A DNA stretch of 64,000 bases, taken from assembly GCA_039621445.1 (NCBI GenBank), contig CP154955.1, positions 22,840,064 through 22,904,063 on the forward strand. The letters are read 5' to 3'. Below, piece after piece: positions 11,250-22,989 of this stretch. This DNA is from Euglena gracilis. Lineage: Eukaryota > Euglenida > Euglenophyceae > Euglenales. The notes under the pieces were generated by a model. It saw only the letters and a list, made by a program, of their open reading frames with translations, ran no database searches and was not told the DNA's origin. Positions within the stretch are counted from its first letter, which is position 1; every line of letters begins with the position of its first letter. The position numbers and the translations under genes were made by a program.

Positions 11250-13199
11250 TCACAAGGGGAAAATGGTCAGAAGATGGTGGAAGTGAGTGACGAGGATATC
11301 CTCGCTCGATTTTGCGGATGGTGGTGGTGTTCCCACCAGTACATCATCAATGTACACAATGGCAAACGGTAAGTGGCGTAGAACCCATTGTATCATGCGT
11401 TGAAACATGGCTGGGCCATTCTTAACACCCACGGGGAGTACCGTCCATTGGTACACAGCCTTGGATGTCACGAATGCTGTGTATGGTTGTGAGTCAGGGT
11501 GCAAGTGCATTTGGTGAAAACCGTCCTCCAGATCGAAAATTGACCACAACCGGTTTTCCGATTGTTTGGTGGTCAAATCCTCGATCAGGGGGAGTGGGAA
11601 GGGATCATCCCTCGTTTGGGATGCCAGTCAAGTGATGCTCTTCCTCAATATATGGCGCCATGTTGCTGGAGGAGTGCCTGTGCCGGAGGTGGCCAACCGC
11701 TGAGTGCGGGGTGCTCTCCCAGACCCAAAAAAGAGCGCCTTGGAGCTGCTGCAGGTAGACTTCCGGCTGCGCCCGACAGTGCGACAACGGAAGACGTAGC
11801 GGGAGCTCCGGTGTGGGGTCTGGGGGTTTAGGAACAACAAATGCCTGGGATGTCCACTCGCTTTTCGAGGGTGCAATCCACTTGCGCTGAATAAGCTTCT
11901 CAATCATTTCATTGAGAGCTTGTTCGCGTTCTCCCGAACAACGAAAAAATTTCCGGTGCATTGGTTATAGCTCCTTCCTTAAGCTCGATCTTACAAACAC
12001 CGAACGGGCCGCATATCGCGGGGTCGATGTCACACGCGTATACTGGATTTTCAAGCACACCGTGAAATCCGCGGGTGATCCGCGAACAGAATTTGGCTGA
12101 CTTAGGATGCTGACCTACACTCTCGATGACTGCGGAAACCGCCAGGGTATCCCTGGGCTACCGAGCTTCCTCGGCACCGCGAAGTCGGACATTCCAAACG
12201 CATCGAAAAAACATACGCGACAAGTGCTTTCTTGCAAAGGTGGTAATATTTTACCACAAAAATCCTCAAAAATGGGTACATTTGTGGATAAATCCTACAA
12301 ATAAAAAGACACATACGATAGTTAGGTGAACCATTCCGCTTCCGGAATGATGGGTATGAGAATAACTCCACGGGCTGCATCCCGCAGAATTTTCTCAACC
12401 GCACATTCGATAAGTTTTGGAGGGGGGTGCATCCATAACACCGTATCACCCCAAAAATTTCTCAAATCCGTTAGAGCGTTGTGACCAATCACGTGGCAAA
12501 CGGGCATGTGCATTGGATGAAAAGGCATCAATTTCCAATACCAAATCAAAAAACTCAGCCAACGTCGCGATTTGGGAAAACGATCGTTCCAAAATGCGAT
12601 ATTGACCAAAATTGAAAGCATTCTATACACGTTTCGCGTATTCATGCTCCCGCTTTCCGGGTTGGAGTGAAGAAGCACAATGAGTGTATCCACAAACATG
12701 CGGGCTGTCTTCCACTGCCTCAAGGGGTAATCCCAAGGGATTTCGGACAGATTGGGGTTTTCCCCATTCCGCATCAAATCCGTACAAAGTATGATCGCGG
12801 TTAAAATTAGGAATGACGCCTTTCACGTTTCCAAACGACGAGGCTAATCCGCGTTGCTGGAGTACTCGGTGCATCTCTGCGCAATGCGGGCAACAACCAA
12901 GTGTATCCTTGGGTGTGGAATCCGTTTTCGGAATTGCGATTAGTGTCGGATTTTCAACTAAACATCCGCAATCGAAATACGATTGGGTGGAAATTCTCCT
13001 GCAGTGCACACATTGGTAGGAAGTGTGTTGCTGTGACGGGTGTGCGTGTGATTGGGTGTCGGTGGCATTAGCCGGTGAGTCTTGTGCAGGTGTGCCTGGA
13101 TTCGGCACAACTGGTGGGTAACGGAGTGGCGGTGTAGCTGGGCGACTACTCGACACCGTAATTACTTCAGGCCGTTGGGCTTTCATCTTGTAACCCATA
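11250..13199 (-). pseudogene. pol relic 1 (Cys-rich, Dam-like and RT parts), minus strand
   Basis: Matches B pol from its post-protease region (KAQRPEVITVSSSRPATPPL) to just after the RT YIDDVLVGTPPP motif. Reading leftward from 13199: the Cys-rich segment (YQCVHCRRISTQS), the Dam-like segment (WMHPPPKLIECAVEKI), then MHRKFFRCSGEREQALNEMIEKLI and the RT core (VKNGPAMFQRMIQWVLR, YIDD). It is broken by frameshifts. In the RT, about 50 bases coding SGQKKWRLVLDYRYLNSQ are replaced by about 195 bp of unrelated sequence (about 11622-11812). It ends in unrelated sequence (FHHLLTIFPL*). Confidence 0.85.
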
Positions 13200-14477
13200 T
13201 GAATATGCTTCGCCTTTCACTGGCTGACTCGCGCATCAACTGGATATTAGTGCACAATGGTCTTTGTTTTGTATCAATACCTTACCAGGGTTGGCTTTGC
13301 CTCACTCCAACTACAAGTTATTTTTCGGATGGGCCCCTCCGGTCATAGGGCCTGTCCCTTCGGAGAGACACGCCCGAACGAGTGTCAGTTGCGAGACCTT
13401 GTTTGCGGAAGTAGAAAACCTACGTTCTGCAGTCCAGAAGCACGTGACTGATATTCATGCAACTAAACGGAAATCGTTTTGCAGAATTTTAAGTCGCCTG
13501 TGTATGGTGACCCCGTGTGGGTGCGGAATAGCTGTACTCGCATGCAGTCTTCCAAACTGGACCCCCTCTGGCTCGGCTCCTGTGAAATCCTAGAAAGACT
13601 AGGTACGAGCGGGCGTTGCATTACCGAATGGTGTTGAGGTCGTTCATATGGACGACTGCAAACCATACCTGTTGCCACCGGATGGGAAACCCATTCCGTG
13701 TCTGCACTTCAAGCCCCGTTCCAGATTACCTCAGACGGACGACTTTGTAGTCGATAAAATTATCGATCACAAAATCGACAAAGGTATGCACCGTTGGAAG
13801 GTCAGCTGGAAAGGGTATGGGCCCGAGGAGGACACTTGGGAGCCAGCAACCAGTTTTGTTGGGTATGTACAGCAAGATTGGAAGCTGTGGAACAAGAAGC
13901 ATAACAATAATGTTTCCATGACAAGTTTTTGAGACCGCGTGGAAAACCCACGTTGTTTTCTCTTCTCTTTATCATTGATTCTTATCATTCTTTCTTTCCG
14001 CAGACTTTTTAGTAAATAATACTCAAGCGGTTACCGTTAACAACTTACAACCAACAACCCACCCATCCCACCGTACCGACCCCGGGCGGTATCATGGAGG
14101 ACCGCCTTACCACCCCGCTACTCACCCTCAACCTGACCAGCATGCGTACCGATACAGTATGCAGCCACCTGCACGGACTGCGGCTCAGGGAAACCCTGAA
14201 GCCAGCAGCAGAAGTAGGATGACCCCGAGGTCCACGGAAGCGCGGCCATCTCAGCCATCAGGCTCTCGTCGCCTCCCACCGAATGCGGGTGTGATGATCC
14301 ACCGCACGGCGGAGACGATGATCCGGGTTATGCGTATGAGAGCAAACCCGGCACCGGACCACCTCACCCAGGCATTGATGGATGACCACTGCCGTAAAAT
14401 TTTGACCATCGCGAATACCCCTCCAGCACTGTGGTGTATGTGCGCCCAGACGAACAATGACCCGTCTGGTTTATATG
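13200..14477 (+). pseudogene. integrase C-terminus/chromodomain and ORF3 start, relic 1, plus strand
   Basis: It begins at [10 protein letters not shown] of the integrase core and lies head-to-head with the minus-strand relic; the joint is at about 13198-13200. It carries the GPF-like stretch (LDPLWLGSCEILERLG, degraded) and an open chromodomain segment (13648-13932; [30 protein letters not shown]). The splice-acceptor-like TTTCTTTCCGCAG follows, then the beginning of ORF3 (VMIHRTAETMIRVMRM…LWCMCAQTN). At 14477 ORF3 is fused to satellite. Confidence 0.85.
14143..14163. other. 9-bp hairpin site in ORF3 relic 1, imperfect state
   Basis: Arms TGCGTACCG and CAGTATGCA with loop ATA. Compared with B (perfect 9-bp stem at 49750-49770) this copy has one wobble pair and one C/A mismatch. 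Copy 2 (20818-20838) has regained pairing by the complementary change. Confidence 0.75.
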
Positions 14478-15722
14478 TACGTCGTTTTTCAGTCGTTTTC
14501 AGCCGAAATCCGCCGCGCCGGCGCTGCAAAACGAGCGCTCTGCCCCGGGTAGAGGTCGGCGATCCTTACCTAACAGTTGCGAAGGGCGCCGGTCAGATAG
14601 GCGCAATTTTACCCGCAGCGGGCGTGCGTAAAACGCAGCAGTTACCGCCCGGGAGGCGCAAAATAGCAATTTGGCAACGGATGCCCAAGAAAACGTCGTT
14701 TTTCGGTCGTTTTCGGCCAAAATCGACCGCGCCGGGGCTCCAAAAACGTGCGCTCTGCCACTGGTAGAGGTCGGCGATCATTTACCTGACTGCTGCGAAG
14801 GGGGGCCGGCCCGACAGGAGCAATTTTGCCCGCGGCGGGCGTGCATAAAACGCAGCAGTTGCCGCCCGGGAGGCGCAAAGTAGCACTATGGCAGCAGACG
14901 CCCCGAAAAAGCGTCGTTTTTCGGTCGTTTCGGCCGAAATCGGCGCTCCAAAAACAAGCGCTCTGCCCCGGGTAGAGGTCGACGATACTTTACCTGACTG
15001 TTGCGAAGCGCGCCGGCCCTACAGGCGCAATTTTACCCGCGGCGCACGTGCGTAAAACGCAGCAGTTTCCGCCCGGGAGACACAAAAAAGCACTTTGGCA
15101 AACGGACACCCCCAAAACGTCGTTTTTCGGTCGTTTTCGCCCAAAGTCGGCCGTGCCGGCGCTCCAAAAACGAGCGCTCTGCCCCGGGTAGAGGTCGGCG
15201 ATCCTTTACCTGTTTGTTGCGAATGCGGGCGGGCCCGACAGGCGCAATTTTGCCCGCGGCGGGCGTTCGTAAAGCGCAGCAGTTACCGCCCGGGAGGCGC
15301 AAAATAGCACTTTGGCAACGGACGCCCCAAAAAACGCCATTTTCCGGTCGTTTTCGGCCGAAAATCAGCCGAGCCGATCCTTTACCTGACTGTTGCGAAG
15401 GGCGCCGGCCCGACAGGCGCATTTTTGCCCGCGGCGGGCGTGCGTAAAACGCAGCAGTTACCGCCCGGGAGGCGCAATATAGCACTTCGGCATAAGGACG
15501 CCCAAAAAAGGGTCGTTTTTCGGTCGTTTTCGGCCGAAATCGGCGGAGCCGGCGGTCCAAAAACGAGCGCTCTGCCCCTGGTAGAGGCCAGCGATCCTTT
15601 ACCTCACTGTTGCGAAGGGGGCCGGCCCGACAGGGGCGATTTCGCCTGCGGCGGGCGTGCGTAAAACGCAGCAGTTACCGCCCGGGAGGCGCAAAATAGC
15701 ACTTTGGTAACGGAGGTCCCAA
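14478..15722 (+). repeat. Satellite array 4, forward (about 6 units)
   Basis: Forward units of the same family, fused directly to the ORF3 relic and more divergent than the array at 3955 (several units shortened to 185-200 bp). It ends at a palindromic junction around 15722-15750. Confidence 0.85.
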
Positions 15723-15750
15723 AAAAACATCGTTTTTTGTTTTTTTGGGC
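15719..15750. other. Palindromic centre between forward and reverse satellite arrays
   Basis: CCCAAAAAAACA and TGTTTTTTTGGG form a perfect 12-bp stem around a short loop. To its left the satellite reads forward and to its right reverse, so the two arrays form a kilobase-scale imperfect inverted repeat. The same centre is at about 22003-22034 in the second duplication copy. Confidence 0.8.
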
Positions 15751-16660
15751 GTCCGCCCTTCGCAACAGTCAGGTAGGTAAAGTATCGCCGACCTCCACCC
15801 GGGTCAGAGCGCTCGTTTTTGGAGCGCCGGCGGCGGATTTCGGCCGAAAGCGACCGAAGAACGACGCTTTTTTGGGCCTCCGTTGCCAAAGTGCTATTTT
15901 GCGCCTCCCGGGCGGTAACTGCTGCGCTTTACGCACGCCCGCCGCGGGCAAAATTGCACCTGTCGGGCCGGCGCCCTTCGCAACAGTCAGGTAAAGGATC
16001 GCCGCCCTCTACCCGGGTCAGAGCGCTCGTTGTTTGAATTGCCGGCGCGGCCGATTTCGGCCGAATACGACCGAAAAACGACGATTTTTTTGGGCGTCCG
16101 TTGCTAAAGTGCTATTTTGCACCTCCCGGGCGGTAACTGCTGCGTTTTATGCACGCTCGCCGTGGGCAAAATTGCGCCTGTCGTGCCGGCTCCCCTTCGC
16201 AACAGTCAGATAAAGGATCGCCGCTCTCTACCCGGGGCAGGGCGCTCGTTTTTGGAGCGCCGGCGCGGCCGATTTCATGCGAAAACGAATGAAAAACGAC
16301 GTGCTTTTGGGCGTCCGTTGCCAAAGTGCTATTTTTCCGCCTCCCGGGCGGTAACGGCTGCGTTTTACGCACGCCCGCCGCGGGAAAAAATGCGCCTGTC
16401 GGGCCGGCGCCCTTCGCAACAGTGAGGTGAAGGATCGCCGACCTCTACCCGGGGCAGAGCGCTCTTTTTTTGGAGCGCCGGCGCGGCCGATTTCGGGTGA
16501 AAACGACCGAAAAACGACGGGCTTTTGGGCGTCCGTTGCCAAAGTGCTATTTTGCACCCCCGGGCGGAAACTGCTGCGTTTTACGCACGCCCGCCCCGGG
16601 CAAAATTGTGCCTGTTGGGCCGGCGTCCTTCACAACAGTCAGGTAAAGGATTCCCGACCT
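15741..16660 (-). repeat. Satellite array 5, reverse orientation (about 4 units)
   Basis: Reads as the reverse complement of the 209-219 bp unit (for example TTGCCAAAGTGCTATTTTGC, then CTCCCGGGCGGTAAC). It ends at about 16660, where the E relic begins. Confidence 0.85.
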
Positions 16661-16661
16661 C

Positions 16662-17470
16662 CACCGTTTCTGCGTCGCTATCACTGGTTCCACATTCACG
16701 TTTCCAGGCACCACAACCAGTGCTGGGAGTGCGACTGTAGAAGATGACGAACTCTCCTTTAGGTCTCTTTCTACCTGGAGGAGCTTATCGTTTATTCTTG
16801 CTGCTGCAAATTCTGAACAAAAAATGGTTGGCCTCTTGCCCCAAAGCAGACGGAACCCCTCCCTCAACATATTGAACTGCCCCCTGCAGGTTTTGTGTTT
16901 AGGATGAGTATGATTGGAGTCCCAGCGAAAAACCCCCATAGCACCCTCCAAATCATAGATCCCCTTTTCTGCCGATTGTTGCCCCCCAGCAATGCTTTAC
17001 ATCAAACTATGCTGCACCTGTGACTGCACAGCTTCATTATGCAGGACCCTGCCATGAATTTGTTGTATCAACGTATCCTGACTCTGGGTAAGCACCGTAA
17101 ATTGCTGATCCAGTGTCAGTATTTGTTGATTCTGCTTTTCATGGACAAATCTGATTTCCATCATTTGCTCCTGTTGAAAAAAATTCACCTCTTGTTGGAT
17201 TTCTTGCAGTCCTTTCTCAAATTCTCATTTTTCTGCCTCTCCGTTTGATATTTCCTTTCAAACTGTTCCACCAAATTATTTTCTGACCTGACACAGGTCA
17301 TTTGGATTTGGAGTTCAGCCACGGCCCGCTGAAAAAAATTGGAAACATGGTCCTGCTGCTGTGCAGAAAATTCCAACGTATGTTGATCAACCTTATTTCT
17401 GCATTGAAGCAAAATCTGCTCAGCCTTTTGGTCCAATGTATTTGCTAATTTGTTGCCCTCCGCAACCAGG
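16662..17470 (-). pseudogene. E relic fragment 1 (coiled-coil protein)
   Basis: Truncated copy of the E locus at 22990-25000. Reading leftward it has NLVEQFERKYQTERQKNENLRK, then NFFQQEQMMEIRFVHEKQNQ ending in a stop near 16997. Past that stop lies a segment with GAMGVFRWDSNHTHPKHKTC and KDLKESSSSSTVALPA-like text. Its right side is cut by the duplication breakpoint and its left side is fused to reverse satellite. Function unknown. Confidence 0.6.
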
Positions 17471-17897
17471 TGTGCGTAAAACGCGGCAATTACCGCCCGG
17501 GAGGCGCAAAATGTAGGCTCCCTTAGGGAGGTGACAGCTGCGTGGCGCTCTCTTTTCCCCCGGTAATCCTTTTTCTTGGAGATTTTCCCTTTTCCCACTT
17601 TGGAACAGCAAGCACAAGATCTTGATATGAGTCTTCCTTTGGTCAACGACTTCAGAGTGACATATATCGTTGGGATAGGTACACTCCAAGGGATAGAAGG
17701 TTTGGGAAACGTCATTCGCGTTTTTGATTGGTAAGAAAATCCTCCGTGAAAAGTTTTGGGAGAACATCACACTCTCCCCCTTCAAGGCCTTCGGCCTTGA
17801 AGCCGTTGATGTTCTCACTTGCCTCCATAAAGAAGGACGAGAAAACAACAACAAGGGGAGATGAAGAAATGACCTCACAAAGAGGTACGACACTTCA

Positions 17898-19849
17898 TCA
17901 CAAGGGGAAAATGGTCAGAAGATGGTGGAAGTGTGTGACGAGGATATCCTCGCTCGATTTTGCGGATGGTGGTGGTGTTCCCACCAGTACATCATCAATG
18001 TACACAATGGCAAACGGTAAGTGGCGTAGAACCCATTGTATCATGCGTTGAAACATGGCTGGGCCATTTTTAACACCCACGGGGAGTACCGTCCATTGGT
18101 ACACACCCTTGGATGTCACGAATGCTGTGTATGGTTGTGAGTCAGGGTGCAAGTGCATTTGGTGAAAACCGTCGTCCAGATCGAAAATTGACCACAACCG
18201 GTTTTCCAATTGTTTGGTGGTCAAGTCCTCGATCAGGGGGAGCGGGAAGGGATCATCCCTCGTTTGGGATGCCCCGCAGTCAAGTGATGCTCTTCCTCAA
18301 TATATGGCGCCCTGTTGCTGGAGGAGTGCCTGTGCCGGAGGTGGCCAACCGCTGAGTGCGGGGTGCTCTCCCAGACCCAAAAAAGAGCGCCTTGGAGCTG
18401 CTGCAGGTAGACTTCCGGCTGCGCCCGACAGTGCGACAACGGAAGACGTAGCGGGAGCTCCGGTGTGGGGTCTGGGGGTTTAGGAACAACAAATGCCTGG
18501 GATGTCCACTCGCTTTTCGAGGGTGCAATCCACTTGCGCTGAATAAGCTTCTCAATCATTTCATTGAGAGCTTGTTCGCGTTCTCCCGAACAACGAAAAA
18601 ATTTCCGGTGCATTGGTTATAGCTCCTTCCTTAAGCTCGATCTTACAAACACCGAACGGGCCGCATATCGCGGGGTCGATGCCACACGCGTATACTGGAT
18701 TTTCAAGCACACCGTGAAATCCGCGGGTGATCCGCGAACAGAATTTGGCTGACTTAGGATGCTGACCTACACTCTCGATGACTGCGGAAACCGCCAGGGT
18801 ATCCCTGGGCTACCGAGCTTCCTCGGCACCGCGAAGTCGGACATTCCAAACGCATCGAAAAAACATACGAGACAAGTGCTTTCTTGCAAAGGTGGTAATA
18901 TTTTACCACAAAAATCCTCAAAAATGGGTACATTTGTGGATAAATCCTACCAATAAAAAGACACATACGATAGTTAGGTGAACCATTCCGCTTCCGGAAT
19001 GATGGGTATGAGAATAACTCCACGGGCTGCATCCCGGAATTTTCTCAACCGCACATTCGATAAGTTTTGGAGGGGGGTGCATCCATAACACCGTATCACC
19101 CCAAAAATTTCTCAAATCCGTTAGAGCGTTGTGACCAATCACGTAGCAAACGGGCATGTGCATTGGATGAAAAGGCATCAATTTCCAATACCAAATCAAA
19201 AAACTCAGCCAACGTCGCGATTTGGGAAAACGATCGTTCCAAAATGCGATATTGACCAAAATTGAAAGCATTCCATACACGTTTCGCGTATTCATGCTCC
19301 CGCTTTCCGGGTTGGAGTGAAGAAGCACAATGAATGTATCCACAAACATGCGGGCTGTCTTCCACTGCCTCAAGGGGTAATCCCAAGGGATTTCGGACAG
19401 ATTGGGGTTTTCCCCATTCCGCATCAAATCTGTACAAAGTATGATCGCGGTTAAAATTAGGAATGACGCCTTTCACGTTTCCAAACGACGAGGCTAATCC
19501 GCGTTGCTGGAGTACTCGGTGCATCTCTGCGCAATGCGGGCAACAACCAAGTGTATCCTTGGGTGTGGAATCCGTTTTCGGAATTGCGATTAGTGTCGGA
19601 TTTTCAACTAAACATCCGCAATCGAAATACGATTGGGTGGAAATTCTCCTGCAGTGCACACATTGGTAGGAAGTGTGTTGCTGTGACGGGTGTGCGTGTG
19701 ATTGGGTGTCGGTGGCATTAGCCGGTGAGTCTTGTGCAGGTGTGCCTGGATTCGGCACAACTGGTGGGTAACGGAGTGGCGGTGTAGCTGGGCGACTACT
19801 CGACACCGTAATTACTTCAGGCCGTTGGGCTTTCATCTTGTAACCCATA
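17898..19849 (-). pseudogene. pol relic 2 (Cys-rich, Dam-like and RT parts), minus strand
   Basis: Duplicate of the relic at 11250-13199 with the same boundaries, the same RT insertion (about 18270-18462) and the same joint at about 19849. It is slightly better preserved: one frame (19848-19096) is open for 250 codons from KAQRPEVITVSSSRP through the Cys-rich and Dam-like segments to SNGFEKFLG. Both copies derive from one already rearranged progenitor. Confidence 0.85.
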
Positions 19850-21148
19850 TGAATATGCTTCGCCTTTCACTGGCTGACTCGCGCATCAACTGGATTTTAG
19901 TGCACAATGGTCTTTGTTTTGTATCAATACCTTACCAGGGTTGGCTTTGCCTCACTCCAACTACAAGTTATTTTTCGGATGGGCCCCTCCGGTCATAGGG
20001 CCTGTCCCTTCGGAGAGACACGCCCGAACGAGTGTCAGTTGCGAGACCTTGTTTGCGGAAGTAGAAAACCTACGTTCTGCAGTCCAGAAGCACGTGACTG
20101 ATATTCATGCAACTAAACGGAAATCGTTTTGCAGAATTTCAAGTCGCCTGTGTATGGTGACCCCGTGTGGGTGCGGAATAGCCGTACTCGCATGCAGTCT
20201 TCCAAACTGGACCCCCTCTGGCTCGGCTCCTGTGAAATCCTAGAAAGACTAGGTACGATCAGACGTTGCATTACCGAATGGTGTTGAGGTCGTTCATATG
20301 GACGACTGCAAACCATACCTGTTGCCACCGGATGGGAAACCCATTCCGTGTCTGCACTTCAAGCCCCGTTCCAGATTACCTCAGACGGACGACTTTGTAG
20401 TCGATAAAATTATCGATCACAAAATCGACAAAGGTATGCACCGTTGGAAGGTGAGCTGGAAAGGGTATGGGCCCGAGGAGGACACTTGGGAGCCAGCAAC
20501 CAGTTTTGTTGGGTATGTACAGCAAGATTGGAAGCTGTGGAACAAGAAGCATAACAATAATGTTTCCATGACAAGTTTTTGAGACCGCGTGGAAAACCCA
20601 CGTTGTTTTCTCTTCTCTTTATCATTGATTCTTATCATTCTTTCTTTCCGCAGACTTTTTAGTAAATAATACTCAAGCGGTTACCGTTAACAACTTACAA
20701 CCAACAACCCACCCATCCCACCGTACCGACCCCGGGCGGTATCATGCTGCCCGGTGGAAGGGAGCCAGGCGGAGGACCGCCTTACCACCCCGCTACTCAC
20801 CCTCAACCTGACCAGCATGCGTACTGATACAGTACGCAGCCACCTGCACGGACTGCGGCTCAGGGAAACCCTGAAGCCAGCAGCAGAAGTAGGATGACCC
20901 CGAGGTCCACGGAAGCGCGGCCATCTCAGCCATCAGGCTCTCGTCGCCTCCCACCGAATGCGGGTGTGATGATCCACCGCACGGCGGAGACGATGATCCG
21001 GGTTATGCGTATGAGAGCAAACCCGGCACCGGACCACCTCACCCAGGCATTGATGGATGACCACTGCCGTAAAATTTTGACCATCGCGAATACCCCTCCA
21101 GCACTGTGGTGTATGTGCGCCCAGACGAACGATGACCCGTCTGGTTTA
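19850..21148 (+). pseudogene. integrase C-terminus/chromodomain and ORF3 start, relic 2, plus strand
   Basis: Duplicate of 13200-14477. The chromodomain frame (20298-20582) is intact. The start of ORF3 keeps the 24-bp segment (MLPGGREPGG-like) lost from relic 1. A TGA at about 20825 interrupts the ORF3 frame. That TGA is produced by the change that restores the 9-bp hairpin at 20818-20838. It is fused to satellite at 21149. Confidence 0.85.
20818..20838. other. 9-bp hairpin site in ORF3 relic 2, re-paired state
   Basis: Arms TGCGTACTG and CAGTACGCA, loop ATA, perfect 9-bp stem. Relative to B (TGCGTACCG/CGGTACGCA) one C:G pair became T:A by two changes on opposite arms. Relic 1 carries only the 3'-arm change at this pair. 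The 5'-arm change makes a TGA in the old ORF3 frame. Confidence 0.8.
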
Positions 21149-22008
21149 TATGTACGTCGTTTTTCGGTCGTTTTCAGCCGAAATCCGCCGCGCCGGCGCT
21201 GCAAAACGAGCGCTCTGCCCCGGGTAGAGGTCGGCGATCCTTACCTAACAGTTGCGAAGGGCGCCGGTCAGATAGGCACAATTTTACCCGCAGCGGGCGT
21301 GCGTAAAACGCAGCAGTTACCGCCCGGGAGGCGCAAAGTAGCACTATGGCAGCAGACGCCCCAAAAAAGCGTCGTTTTTCGGTCGTTTCGGCCGAAATCG
21401 GCGCTCCAAAAACGAGCGCTCTGCCCCGGGTAGAGGTCGACGATACTTTACCTGACTGTTGCGAAGCGCGCCGGCCCTACAGGCGCAATTTTGCCCGCGG
21501 CGCACGTGCGTAAAACGCAGCAGTTTCCGCCCGGGAGACGCAAAAAAGCACTTTGGCAAATGGACACCCCAAAAACGTCGTTTTTCGGTCGTTTTCGCCC
21601 GAAATCGGCCGTGCCGGCGCTCCAAAAACGAGCGCTCTTCCCCGGGTAGAGGTCGGCGATCCTTTACCTGTTTGTTGCGAAGGCGGGCGGGCCCGACAGG
21701 CGCAATTTTGCCCGCGGCGGGCGTTCGTAAAGCGCAGCAGTTACCGCCCGGGAGGCGCAATATAGCACTTCGGCAAAAGGACGCCCAAAAAAGGGTCGTT
21801 TTTCGGTCGTTTTCGGCCGAAATCGGCCGAGCCGGCGGTCCAAAAACGAGCGCTCTGCCCCTGGTAGAGGCCGGCGATCCTTTACCTCACTGTTGCGAAG
21901 GGCGCCGGCCCGACAGGGGCGATTTCGCCTGTCGGCGGGCGTGCGTAAAACGCAGCAGTTACCGCCCGGGAGGCGCAAAATAGCACTTTGGTAACGGAGG
22001 TCCCAAAA
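21149..22008 (+). repeat. Satellite array 6, forward (about 4 units)
   Basis: Counterpart of the array at 14478 in the second duplication copy, shorter by about two units. Confidence 0.85.
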
Positions 22009-22027
22009 AAACATCGTTTTTTGTTTT

Positions 22028-22985
22028 TTTGGGCGTCCGCCCTTCGCAACAGTCAGGTAGGTAAAGTATCGCCGACCTCTACCCGGGTCAGAGCGCTCGT
22101 TTTTCGAGCGCCGGCGGCGGATTTCGGCCGAAAGCGACCGAAGAACGACGCTTTTTTGGGCGTCCGTTGCCAAAGTGCTATTTTGCGCCTCCCGGGCGGT
22201 AACTGCTGCGCTTTACGCACGCCCTCCGCGGGCAAAATTGCACCTGTCGGGCCGGCGCCCTTCGCAACAGTCAGGTAAAGGATCGCCGCCCTCTACCCGG
22301 GTCAGAGCGCTCGTTGTTTGAATTGCCGGCGCGGCCGATTTCGGCCGAATACGACCGAAAAACGACGATTTTTTTGGGCGTCCGTTGCGAAAGTGCTATT
22401 GTGCACCTCCCGGGCGGTAACTGCTGCGTTTTGTGCACGCTCGCCGTGGGCAAAATTGCGCCTGTCGTGCCGGCTCCCCTTCGCAACAGTCAGATAAAGG
22501 GTCGCCGCTCTCTACCCGGGGCAGGGCGCTCGTTTCTGGAGCGCCGGCGCCGCCGATTTCATGCGAAAACGAATGAAAAACGACGTGCTTTTGGGCGTCC
22601 GTTGCCAAAGTGCTATTTTTCCGCCTCCCGGGCGGTAACGGCTGCGTTTTACGCACGCCCGCCGCGGGAAAAAATGCGCCTGTCGGGCCGGCGCCCTTCG
22701 CAACAGTGAGGTGAAGGATCGCCGACCTCTACCCGGGGCAGAGCGCTCTTTTTTGGAGCGCCGGCGCGGCCGATTTCGGGTGAAAACGACCGAAAAACGA
22801 CGGGCTTTTGGGCGTCCGTTGCCAAAGTGCTATTTTGCGCCTCCCGGGCGGAAACTGCTGCGTTTTACGCACGCCCGCCCCGGGCAAAATTGTGCCTGTT
22901 GGGCCGGCGTCCTTCACAACAGTCAGGTAAAGGATTCCCGACCTCCACCCGGGGCAGTGCGCTCGTCTTTGGAGCGGCGACGCGG
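22028..22985 (-). repeat. Satellite array 7, reverse (about 4.5 units)
   Basis: Reverse-orientation units mirroring the array at 15741. It extends slightly further before meeting the E relic at about 22990, showing that the first copy lost some satellite and E sequence there. Confidence 0.85.
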
Positions 22986-22989
22986 CCGA

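Larger units (their letters stand above)
10827..17475. repeat. 6.65-kb tandem duplication, copy 1
   Basis: Its contents reappear from 17476 with an offset of about 6650 (the pol relics at 11576/18224 and 13932/20582). Order inside: satellite tail, unassigned 0.38 kb, pol relic on minus, integrase/ORF3 relic on plus, satellite forward, satellite reverse, E relic on minus. The joint at about 17470-17476 fuses the E relic (…CCTCCGCAACCAGGTG) to the satellite tail (TGCGTAAAACGC). In the second copy the E relic continues instead, so the joint marks the duplication breakpoint. Confidence 0.85.
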
